Source of the DNA: an uncultured Clostridia bacterium
GTDB lineage: Bacteria > Bacillota > Clostridia > Lachnospirales > Lachnospiraceae
DNA: 5,199 nucleotides
Direction: 5' to 3'
Assembly (NCBI GenBank): GCA_947088195.1
Contig: CAMUFS010000232.1
Location: 1 to 5,199, forward strand
This document shows positions 1 through 5,199 of this stretch, one piece after another (position 1 is the first letter of the stretch; every line of letters begins with the position of its first letter). Both the position numbers and the translations under genes were made by a program. The notes under the pieces are model-generated. The model made no database searches. It had not been told where the DNA came from and saw nothing but the letters and a program-made list of their open reading frames with translations.

Positions 1-3
1 CAT
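1..3 (-). CDS. Start codon of a probable divergent gene (edge fragment)
   Basis: Read on the complement, positions 12 to 1 are AGGAG, AATC, ATG: a good Shine-Dalgarno sequence, a 4-base spacer and a start codon that ends exactly at the window edge. The spacing is the same as for the citrate synthase gene on the other strand. Only the first codon is visible, so nothing can be said of the product. A gene sharing a control region with the citrate operon could belong to the same pathway (aconitase, citrate transport) or be unrelated. The call rests on the ribosome binding site and on the AT-rich intergenic region between the two starts. Confidence 0.45.
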
Positions 4-46
4 GATTCTCCTATATACAAATAAGCGATAACTATATTTTGTATAA

Positions 47-77
47 AGTATAATTTTGGAAAAATAGCACTTGACAA
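47..77 (-). promoter_or_regulatory. Candidate promoter for the divergent gene
   Basis: On the complement, TTGTCA (77 to 72) could serve as a -35 box, with TTATAC (53 to 48, spacer 18) or TATACT (52 to 47, spacer 19) as the -10. The -35 overlaps the TTGACA of the forward promoter, because CTTGACAAG at 70-78 is a near-palindrome that reads as a -35-like element on both strands. If real, the two promoters would face away from each other over shared bases and could be controlled together. The match is moderate and the spacing slightly long, so this is a weak call that depends on the divergent gene being real. Confidence 0.28.
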
Positions 78-99
78 GTATTGTATCATTGTATACAAT
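71..99 (+). promoter_or_regulatory. Sigma-A promoter of the citrate synthase operon
   Basis: TTGACA at 71-76 matches the -35 consensus exactly. After a 17-bp spacer, TACAAT at 94-99 differs from the -10 consensus in one base. Transcription would start near 105-108, leaving a leader of about 40 bases before the start codon at 148, with no room for a riboswitch. The -10 box lies wholly inside the palindrome at 88-99, so a bound repressor would block polymerase directly. Such a strong core promoter fits a unit that is on by default and shut down by repression. Confidence 0.85.
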
Positions 100-113
100 A
101 ATACCGATACAAT
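80..113. promoter_or_regulatory. Operator-like palindrome cluster, probable GntR-family site
   Basis: ATTGTATACAAT at 88-99 is a perfect 12-bp palindrome with the GT-N(x)-AC core typical of GntR-family operators. Around it lie ATTGTATC at 80-87 and its exact inverse GATACAAT at 106-113, giving an outer pair centred near 96.5 while the inner palindrome is centred at 93.5. The element covers the spacer, the -10 box and the presumed start point of the forward promoter. A FadR-type regulator is encoded in the operon this promoter drives, so autoregulation is the simplest reading. The palindrome is seen directly; the identity of the bound protein is inferred. Confidence 0.7.
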
Positions 114-137
114 AGCGTAGTAAAGTGACGCAGAAAT

Positions 138-143
138 GAGGAG
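138..143 (+). promoter_or_regulatory. Ribosome binding site fixing the citrate synthase start
   Basis: GAGGAG at 138-143 sits 4 bases before the ATG at 148. Another in-frame ATG lies at 136, but it has no purine-rich sequence in front of it and would place this binding site inside the coding region. The start at 148 is therefore preferred. Confidence 0.75.
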
Positions 144-147
144 AGCT

Positions 148-1542
148 ATGGAAAACAGAAGAGTTATAGTAGACAGACATACCAATCTTTTATCATTGGA
201 GGAGCCGATCTATCAGTTAAATGATGTAAAGGAGCCAAATATCTTTCGAAATTTATTCCCATATGATGAAGTTCCTAAAATTGCATTTAACAACCGTGTT
301 GTTCCCCATAATATGCCAGAAAATATATTTATAACAGATACTACCTTCCGTGATGGGCAGCAGTCGAGAGCACCATACTCGACGGAGCAGATTGTAACAA
401 TCTATGATTATTTGCACCGCCTTGGCGGAGAGAATGGCATTATCCGCCAGTCAGAATTTTTTCTATATAGCAAAAAGGATCGTGATGCCGTGTATAAATG
501 TATGGAGCGCGGCTATCAGTTCCCGGAGATCAGCAGTTGGATTCGCGCAAACAAAAAGGATTTTGAGTTGGTTAAGGAAATTGGCATGAAGGAAACGGGA
601 ATCCTTGTAAGCTGTTCTGACTATCATATTTTCTATAAGATGAAGATGACGAGAAAGCAGGCTCTGGATCATTATCTTAGTGTTGTAAGGGAATGTCTGG
701 AGACTGGTATCAGTCCAAGATGCCATTTTGAGGATATTACTCGCTCGGATATTTATGGTTTTGTCATTCCATTTGCGTTAGAGCTGATGAAGCTGATGGA
801 GGAGTACAAGATTCCGGTTCATATTCGTGCCTGTGATACCATGGGGTACGGTGTGAATTTTTCAGGAGCGTCTATCCCAAGAAGTGTTCAGGGCATTATC
901 TATGGTTTGACGACACATGCCAATGTACCTTCGGAGCTGTTGGAATGGCACGGGCATAATGATTTTTATAAGGCAGTGACAAATTCTACAACAGCTTGGT
1001 TGTATGGTGCAGGAGGTGTCAACTGTTCGTTATTTGGCATTGGTGAGAGAACGGGAAATACACCTTTGGAAGCCATGGTATTTGAATATGCACAGTTAAA
1101 GGGAACCTTAGATGGTATGGATACCAGAGTGATCACAGAGCTTGCAGAGTATTTTGAAAAGGAGATTGGATACCAGATTCCTGAGAGAACGCCATTTGCA
1201 GGGAAGAATTTTAATGTCACCCGCGCGGGGATTCATGCAGATGGTTTGCTGAAAAATGAGGAGATCTATAATATATTTGACACGGAGAAATTATTAAACA
1301 GGCCAGTTCTTGTCGCTGTCTCCAATACTTCAGGACTTGCCGGAATTGCACATTGGATGAACACTTATTTTAAGCTGAAGGGCGAGAAGCAGATTGATAA
1401 AGGGTCCGCTGTCGTAGCTAAAGTGAAGGAATGGGTGGATGCAGAGTATGAGAGTGGGCGCGTCACCGTGTTGACGGATGAGGAGCTTTTAAAGGTGATT
1501 GACAAAAGCTGTGAGGAGCTTGGAATCAGGTTATGGACATAA
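148..1542 (+). CDS. Re-citrate synthase (homocitrate/isopropylmalate synthase family)
   Basis: Predicted to condense oxaloacetate with acetyl-CoA to citrate in the cytoplasm, with Re-face stereochemistry and a divalent metal, as known for the Clostridium kluyveri enzyme. The 464-residue product is a DRE-TIM metallolyase. DTTFRDGQQ at 64-72 holds the catalytic Arg68 and metal ligand Asp69; EWHGHND at 266-272 supplies metal ligands His268 and His270; GIGERTGNT at 297-305 closes the barrel; TRAGIHADGLLK at 358-369 is the post-barrel motif. The C-terminal leucine-binding domain of LeuA is missing, arguing against a feedback-regulated isopropylmalate synthase. DTTFRDGQQ rather than DTTLRDGEQ, and isocitrate dehydrogenase two genes downstream, favour citrate synthase. 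Homocitrate synthase or another acyl transferase of the family is the alternative; annotation pipelines may call it LeuA-like. It is first in the operon. The start at 148 is chosen for its Shine-Dalgarno sequence. Confidence 0.85.
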   Translation: MENRRVIVDRHTNLLSLEEPIYQLNDVKEPNIFRNLFPYDEVPKIAFNNRVVPHNMPENIFITDTTFRDGQQSRAPYSTEQIVTIYDYLHRLGGENGIIRQSEFFLYSKKDRDAVYKCMERGYQFPEISSWIRANKKDFELVKEIGMKETGILVSCSDYHIFYKMKMTRKQALDHYLSVVRECLETGISPRCHFEDITRSDIYGFVIPFALELMKLMEEYKIPVHIRACDTMGYGVNFSGASIPRSVQGIIYGLTTHANVPSELLEWHGHNDFYKAVTNSTTAWLYGAGGVNCSLFGIGERTGNTPLEAMVFEYAQLKGTLDGMDTRVITELAEYFEKEIGYQIPERTPFAGKNFNVTRAGIHADGLLKNEEIYNIFDTEKLLNRPVLVAVSNTSGLAGIAHWMNTYFKLKGEKQIDKGSAVVAKVKEWVDAEYESGRVTVLTDEELLKVIDKSCEELGIRLWT

Positions 1543-2222
1543 GTGACAATTATTCCTTAAGGGGAAGAGTATTTCACGAGATTCGAGAGGGAATTTTATC
1601 TGGGAAATATAAACATCAGGAGGAGCTCAAGGAAAATACGCTGGCACATGAGCTTGGCGTAAGCCGAACTCCTGTGAGGGAAGCACTCAGGCAGTTGGAG
1701 CTGGAGGGCTTGGTTCGAATTATCCCCAATAAAGGAGCCTATGTGATAGGGCTTACGGAGCAGGATATTCGAGATATTTATGCCGTGCGCTCCATGTTAG
1801 AGGGGCTTTGCGCCAGATGGGCAGCAGAACATATTACACTAGAACAGAAAAAAGAATTGGCGGAAAATGTGGAGCTTGCAGAATTCTATGCGCAGAAGGG
1901 AAATTATGTGCAGGTTTGTGAGCTGGATACCAGATTTCATGAGATTTTGTATCAGGCGTCAAAGAGCAGGATTATGGAACATATGATGTTGAATTTTCAT
2001 CATTATGTGGAGAGAGTCCGCCGTATGTCTTTGGCGACAGAGGGAAGAGCAAAGCAGTCGAACAGAGAGCACCGGCTGATCTTGCAGGCAATCGAGGAAA
2101 AAGAGCCTGAGCGGGCAGAGGAGCTTGCACATCAACATGTGTTGAGCACAGTGCAGAATATAGATGCCTATGGGCTTAAAAATTTGTTGGAGGCATCTGG
2201 AAAGACAGGGGAAAAAGAATAG
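1533..2222 (+). CDS. GntR/FadR-family transcriptional regulator (FCD domain)
   Basis: A 229-residue DNA-binding regulator. Residues about 8-73 form the GntR winged helix, with the recognition helix around LGVSRTPVREALRQLE (41-56) and the wing near PNKGAYV (65-71). Residues about 78-215 form the all-helical FCD ligand domain. Its usual metal site is complete: Asp132 and His136 in the D-x3-H motif, then His180 and His202. FCD proteins with this site generally bind small carboxylates, so citrate, isocitrate or 2-oxoglutarate are reasonable ligands, but that is inference. The start overlaps the end of the citrate synthase gene by 10 bp. Its Shine-Dalgarno sequence is poor: only AGG two bases upstream, and GAGGAG 14 bases away, which suggests translational coupling. 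It probably controls its own operon through the palindrome at 88-99, as repressor by the site's position. Confidence 0.9.
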   Translation: MDISDNYSLRGRVFHEIREGILSGKYKHQEELKENTLAHELGVSRTPVREALRQLELEGLVRIIPNKGAYVIGLTEQDIRDIYAVRSMLEGLCARWAAEHITLEQKKELAENVELAEFYAQKGNYVQVCELDTRFHEILYQASKSRIMEHMMLNFHHYVERVRRMSLATEGRAKQSNREHRLILQAIEEKEPERAEELAHQHVLSTVQNIDAYGLKNLLEASGKTGEKE

Positions 2223-2264
2223 CTGTGCCAGATTGGATTGTAGTAGAAGAATAGGAGGAAGGCT

Positions 2265-3455
2265 ATGGATAAGATAAAAATGTCCACTCCGTTAGTGGAG
2301 ATGGATGGGGATGAGATGACAAGGGTTCTGTGGAAGCTAATTAAGGAAGAGCTTTTGATTCCTTTTGTGGAGCTTAAGACGGAGTATTATGATTTGGGAC
2401 TTGAATACCGCAATGAGACAGAGGATCAAGTAACCATAGATTCCGCGCTTGCAACAAAGAAGTATGGAGTTGCGGTAAAGTGTGCGACAATCACGCCCAA
2501 TGCCGACAGAGTGAAGGAATACAATTTAAAGGAGATGTGGAAGAGTCCCAATGGCACCATTCGAGCTATCTTGGATGGCACGGTATTTCGCGCACCAATT
2601 ATTGTAAAGGGAATTGAGCCTTATGTGCGGAATTGGCAAAAGCCGATCACAATCGCAAGACATGCTTATGGAGATGTGTATAAAGCTGCCGAGATGAAGA
2701 TACCAGCCGCTGGAAAATGTGAGCTGGTCTATACAAAGGAAAATGGGGAAGAGGTGCGCGAGCTAATTCATGAGTTTAAGGGGCCGGGTATTCTTCAGGG
2801 CATCCATAATTTAAACAGCTCCATTGAAAGCTTTGCCAGAAGCTGCTTTAATTTTGCGGTGGATACCAGACAAGATCTGTGGTTTTCTAGTAAGGATACC
2901 ATATCCAAAAAATACGATCATACATTTAAAGATATTTTTCAGGAAATTTATGAAAAAGAATATGCAAAGAGATTTAAAGAGCTTGGTATAGAATATTTCT
3001 ATACTCTGATTGATGATGCTGTGGCGCGTGTCATTCGCTCAAATGGTGGCTTTATCTGGGCGTGCAAAAATTATGACGGGGATGTGATGAGTGATATGCT
3101 GGCAACTGCCTTTGGATCACTATCTATGATGACCTCTGTGCTGGTATCGCCAGATGGCAAGTATGAGTACGAGGCGGCACATGGAACCGTGCAGAGACAC
3201 TATTATAAACATCTAAAAGGAGAAGAAACCTCCACTAACCCACTTGCCACTATATTTGCATGGACAGGAGCTTTGAGAAAGCGCGGGGAATTAGATAATA
3301 TCCAGGAGCTTTCTGTTTTTGCAGGTATTGATACAGTGGAAGCTGGAAAGATGACAAAGGATCTGGCGCTGATTACCAATTTGTCTTATGTGGAGTCTTT
3401 AAATACAGAAGAATTTATAAAAGCAGTACGAAAGACGCTGGAAGCAGCTTTGTAA
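2265..3455 (+). CDS. icd: Isocitrate dehydrogenase, NADP-dependent, eukaryotic-type (subfamily II)
   Basis: Oxidises and decarboxylates isocitrate to 2-oxoglutarate with reduction of NADP; cytoplasmic, expected homodimer. The 396-residue sequence aligns by eye over its whole length with human IDH1 rather than with the E. coli type. Substrate residues are in place: Ser94, Asn96, Arg100, Arg109, Arg132, Tyr139 and, from the partner subunit, Lys210. Metal ligands are Asp250, Asp273 and Asp277. Arg311 and His312 in HGTVQRH match the IDH1 residues that hold the 2'-phosphate, so NADP is predicted; Arg258 replaces IDH1 Lys260. No catalytic residue is missing. AGGAGG at 2253-2258, 6 bases before the ATG, fixes the start. 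It lies 42 bp after the regulator gene with no promoter or terminator between, so it is cotranscribed. An aconitase encoded elsewhere must link it to the citrate synthase. Confidence 0.95.
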   Translation: MDKIKMSTPLVEMDGDEMTRVLWKLIKEELLIPFVELKTEYYDLGLEYRNETEDQVTIDSALATKKYGVAVKCATITPNADRVKEYNLKEMWKSPNGTIRAILDGTVFRAPIIVKGIEPYVRNWQKPITIARHAYGDVYKAAEMKIPAAGKCELVYTKENGEEVRELIHEFKGPGILQGIHNLNSSIESFARSCFNFAVDTRQDLWFSSKDTISKKYDHTFKDIFQEIYEKEYAKRFKELGIEYFYTLIDDAVARVIRSNGGFIWACKNYDGDVMSDMLATAFGSLSMMTSVLVSPDGKYEYEAAHGTVQRHYYKHLKGEETSTNPLATIFAWTGALRKRGELDNIQELSVFAGIDTVEAGKMTKDLALITNLSYVESLNTEEFIKAVRKTLEAAL

Positions 3456-3476
3456 ATGATAAACCAAATACAATCG

Positions 3477-3520
3477 TCCGCACAGAGAATGGTATCTAGC
3501 TCTTTGTGCGGATTATTTTT
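3477..3520 (+). terminator. Intrinsic terminator after icd
   Basis: TCCGCACAGAGA at 3477-3488 pairs with TCTTTGTGCGGA at 3501-3512, a 12-bp stem with one G-T pair and a 12-base loop, followed by TTATTTTT at 3513-3520. It begins 21 bases after the icd stop codon and ends the citrate operon, so the downstream transporter needs its own promoter. Confidence 0.9.
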
Positions 3521-3531
3521 GCGAATGTCAT

Positions 3532-3564
3532 TCTGTCCCAGATAATCGCTGTCTGTCCCAGATA
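3532..3564. repeat. Two 13-bp direct repeats upstream of the transporter promoter
   Basis: TCTGTCCCAGATA occurs at 3532-3544 and again at 3552-3564, identical over 13 bases and exactly 20 bp apart. Each copy is itself a small dyad, TCTG-N3-CAGA. The second copy ends 2 bp before the -35 box of the next promoter. Identical sites about two helical turns apart and abutting a -35 is a common layout for an activator that contacts polymerase. I do not recognise the motif. A leftover of a mobile element end or a chance duplication are alternatives. Confidence 0.7.
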
Positions 3565-3566
3565 CA

Positions 3567-3594
3567 TTGACTTTTCTATTTGTTATTTTATAAT
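3567..3594 (+). promoter_or_regulatory. Sigma-A promoter of the ABC transporter gene
   Basis: TTGACT at 3567-3572, a 16-bp spacer and a perfect TATAAT at 3589-3594. The -35 differs from consensus in one base. Transcription would start near 3601, about 25 bases before the start codon at 3627, so the leader is very short. The direct repeats lie just upstream. Placed after a strong terminator, this promoter makes the transporter a separate transcription unit. Confidence 0.75.
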
Positions 3595-3626
3595 GGTCTT
3601 ACCTTATAGAGCTGGAGGGTGAGACA

Positions 3627-5199
3627 ATGAGTTTTGAATTGAAGGCACAAACCTATGACTGGCGTCATCTTCTTAAGCTTCCATTTGATTGTGAGCCGTT
3701 ATGTACCATAGGAGTTGTGGCGCAGAAATTAATAACAGGTGTGGTAAACGTGCTGTGGGTGTTGGTGGAAGCAGAATTTTTGAATCTTGCGATCGCTTGT
3801 GCAACGGGAAAAGCAGAGCTTCGGGATACCTATCCTTGTCTGGCGGCAATGCTTTTTATTATTTTGTGGAAGCGCATGGGTTATAGCTTTGGGCGTTTGC
3901 TCACAAGAAGGATAGAGTTAAGCTCGGCTTATCAGATGAACAGAGAGTCGGTGAAAAAGCGTTCTCGTCTTCACTATAGTTTAATTGAGGACAAGGAGAC
4001 ATGGGAGCTTTGTAGAAGAGTGAGCAAGGATATGGAGAGCAATATCTGGGGAATGCTTCAGCACACTTGTAATTTTCTTGTAGCTGTGGTGCGTATTCTT
4101 GGTGTATTTCTAATTATCTTTACAGAAAGTATCTGGATTGGCATGGGAATGTTAGTTGTCTCAGTGCCGCTTTTATATTTTTCCGTGATCAGTGGAAGAA
4201 GAAGTTATCAGGCATTTAAAGAATCCTCTGTTTTTGCAAGAAAAAGTGAATATTTGAAGGAGATGCTGACAGGAAGGGACAGTGTGGAGGAGAGAGCTCT
4301 CTTTGCTTATACGGAATATATGAATCAACAGTGGAATAAACAGATGGATGAGTATCAGAAGATCAGTATGAGAGCAGAGTGTACAAAGGAAGCGCGAGGC
4401 TTGGGGAGCAATCTTTTGACCAATATAGTGTCCACGGGGGTGGTATTTTTTCTAATTTTAGAGCTGACAAGAGGAAGTATCACCATTGGTATTTTTATTG
4501 CGCTCTCCAAAGCGATCTATGATATGATTAATCTTATGAATAATGAGGTGGGTAGATCGGTTATGACAATGGCTAGGTACACCGCCTATATGAAGGATTT
4601 GACCGCTTTTGCCAATCTTAGAGAGCAGGCGGGGACCAATGATCTTCCTGCAAAGCAAGCAGAGGAATTTGAGAGTCTGATAGTGAAGGATGTCTCCTTC
4701 CGGTATCCGGGAACGGATCAGTACATATTAAAAGGGATGAATTTAGAACTGTTTAAAGGGCATCACTATGCATTTGTGGGGGAGAACGGCGCGGGGAAAA
4801 CCACCTTGACAAAGCTTTTTACTGGGCTTTATGATGAGTATGAGGGCAGTATTTTGTTAAATGGAAGAGAATTAAAGGAATATCAGCCATCTGAGATAAA
4901 GGCCATGTTTTCTAATGTCTGGCAGGATTTTGCAAGGTATCAGGATACGGCGGCAAATAATATCTTAATCGGTGATATTTGCCATATGGAGGATTCTACT
5001 TCCAGAGAACGCATGGAAGATTATGTAAAGGAGTTGAATATCTGGCAGGAGATTTCTAATTTAAGCAAGGGATTTGACACACCCTTGGGAAGATTGTATG
5101 AGTCTGGAGCAGATCTGTCAGGTGGGCAGTGGCAGAGAGTTGCGATGGCTAGGAGCTTGATGAATCCCGCGCCTGTTCGGATATTAGATGAGCCGACAG
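3627..5199 (+). CDS. ABC exporter, fused membrane and ATPase domains (3' end cut off)
   Basis: The first 524 residues of an ATP-driven membrane exporter of the ABCB/MsbA-like half-transporter type; the gene continues past the right edge. Six hydrophobic segments can be seen near residues 25-50, 69-90, 145-167, 169-187, 262-282 and 284-303, followed by an ATPase domain from about 350. Tyr360 is the A-loop aromatic, GENGAGKT at 385-392 Walker A, Gln433 the Q-loop, LSGGQ at 497-501 the signature (continuing WQR) and VRILDE at 517-522 Walker B, with Arg518 in the usually hydrophobic strand. The D- and H-loops are beyond the window. There is no N-terminal C39 peptidase, so it is not a leader-cleaving peptide exporter. 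The LSGGQWQR form is frequent in peptide and lantibiotic exporters, but the substrate cannot be read from sequence. GGAGG at 3614-3618, 8 bases upstream, supports the start. It may need a partner half-transporter encoded downstream. Confidence 0.9.
   Translation, partial: MSFELKAQTYDWRHLLKLPFDCEPLCTIGVVAQKLITGVVNVLWVLVEAEFLNLAIACATGKAELRDTYPCLAAMLFIILWKRMGYSFGRLLTRRIELSSAYQMNRESVKKRSRLHYSLIEDKETWELCRRVSKDMESNIWGMLQHTCNFLVAVVRILGVFLIIFTESIWIGMGMLVVSVPLLYFSVISGRRSYQAFKESSVFARKSEYLKEMLTGRDSVEERALFAYTEYMNQQWNKQMDEYQKISMRAECTKEARGLGSNLLTNIVSTGVVFFLILELTRGSITIGIFIALSKAIYDMINLMNNEVGRSVMTMARYTAYMKDLTAFANLREQAGTNDLPAKQAEEFESLIVKDVSFRYPGTDQYILKGMNLELFKGHHYAFVGENGAGKTTLTKLFTGLYDEYEGSILLNGRELKEYQPSEIKAMFSNVWQDFARYQDTAANNILIGDICHMEDSTSRERMEDYVKELNIWQEISNLSKGFDTPLGRLYESGADLSGGQWQRVAMARSLMNPAPVRILDEPT

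Noticed and set aside
49..54. TATAAT on the + strand as a second -10 box
   Set aside because: No recognisable -35 lies 16-18 bp upstream (the bases there read CGATAA), and the promoter at 71-99 is much better.
136..147. An upstream in-frame ATG at 136 giving a four-residue longer citrate synthase
   Set aside because: It lacks any Shine-Dalgarno sequence, and the GAGGAG that serves the ATG at 148 would fall inside the coding region.
463..1220. Minus-strand open frames at 463-726 and 966-1220 and a + frame at 404-589
   Set aside because: They lie wholly inside the well-conserved citrate synthase gene, have no ribosome binding site worth noting and resemble no protein I know.
148..1542. 2-isopropylmalate synthase (LeuA) as the product
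   Set aside because: The leucine-binding C-terminal domain is absent, the active-site motif reads DTTFRDGQQ, and the neighbours are a regulator and isocitrate dehydrogenase and not leuB, leuC or leuD.
3468..3474. ATACAAT after icd as another operator half-site
   Set aside because: It is a single isolated half-site without an inverted partner, and it sits just before the terminator and not at a promoter.
3627..3800. A C39 peptidase domain at the transporter's N-terminus, as in bacteriocin-processing exporters
   Set aside because: The first hydrophobic segment begins near residue 25, leaving no room for a peptidase of about 150 residues, and no catalytic Cys/His motif is seen.
3701..3886. A short + frame at 3701-3886 inside the transporter gene
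   Set aside because: It is out of frame with the ABC exporter, whose reading frame is unbroken from 3627 and contains clear family motifs.
4458..4658. A minus-strand open frame opposite the transporter
   Set aside because: It is antisense to the membrane and linker part of the exporter with no supporting start signal or recognisable product.

Overview
The window looks like a piece of chromosome from a low-to-moderate-GC anaerobic Firmicute, most likely class Clostridia and plausibly Lachnospiraceae. This rests on three things: a Re-type citrate synthase (a fold found mainly in strict anaerobes), strong AGGAGG-type ribosome binding sites with AT-rich sigma-A promoters, and the codon use. The assignment is inference; no rRNA or other marker gene is present.

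Region 1 (1-147) is a compact regulatory region. It carries a near-perfect sigma-A promoter (TTGACA, 17-bp spacer, TACAAT) whose -10 box lies inside a perfect 12-bp palindrome, ATTGTATACAAT, with extra half-sites on both sides. At the left edge, CAT on the + strand preceded on the complement by AGGAG suggests a divergently transcribed gene, of which only the start codon lies in the window.

Region 2 (148-3520) is a three-gene operon on the + strand: a Re-citrate synthase homologue, a GntR/FadR-family regulator overlapping it by 10 bp, and a eukaryotic-type NADP-dependent isocitrate dehydrogenase. A strong intrinsic terminator closes it. Together with an aconitase, which is not in this window, these enzymes convert oxaloacetate and acetyl-CoA to 2-oxoglutarate and so supply glutamate in a cell that may lack a full TCA cycle. 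The embedded regulator and the operator-like palindrome on the promoter suggest autoregulation by a metabolite of this branch.

Region 3 (3521-5199) is a separate transcription unit. Two 13-bp direct repeats at a 20-bp period sit immediately upstream of a second good promoter. A gene for a fused membrane/ATPase ABC exporter subunit follows and runs off the right edge just after Walker B. It has no evident functional link to the citrate operon.

I see no CRISPR array, RNA gene or mobile element. Most of the window is recognisable metabolism and transport. The least explained parts are the two regulatory regions, the divergent gene at the left edge, and the substrate of the ABC exporter.
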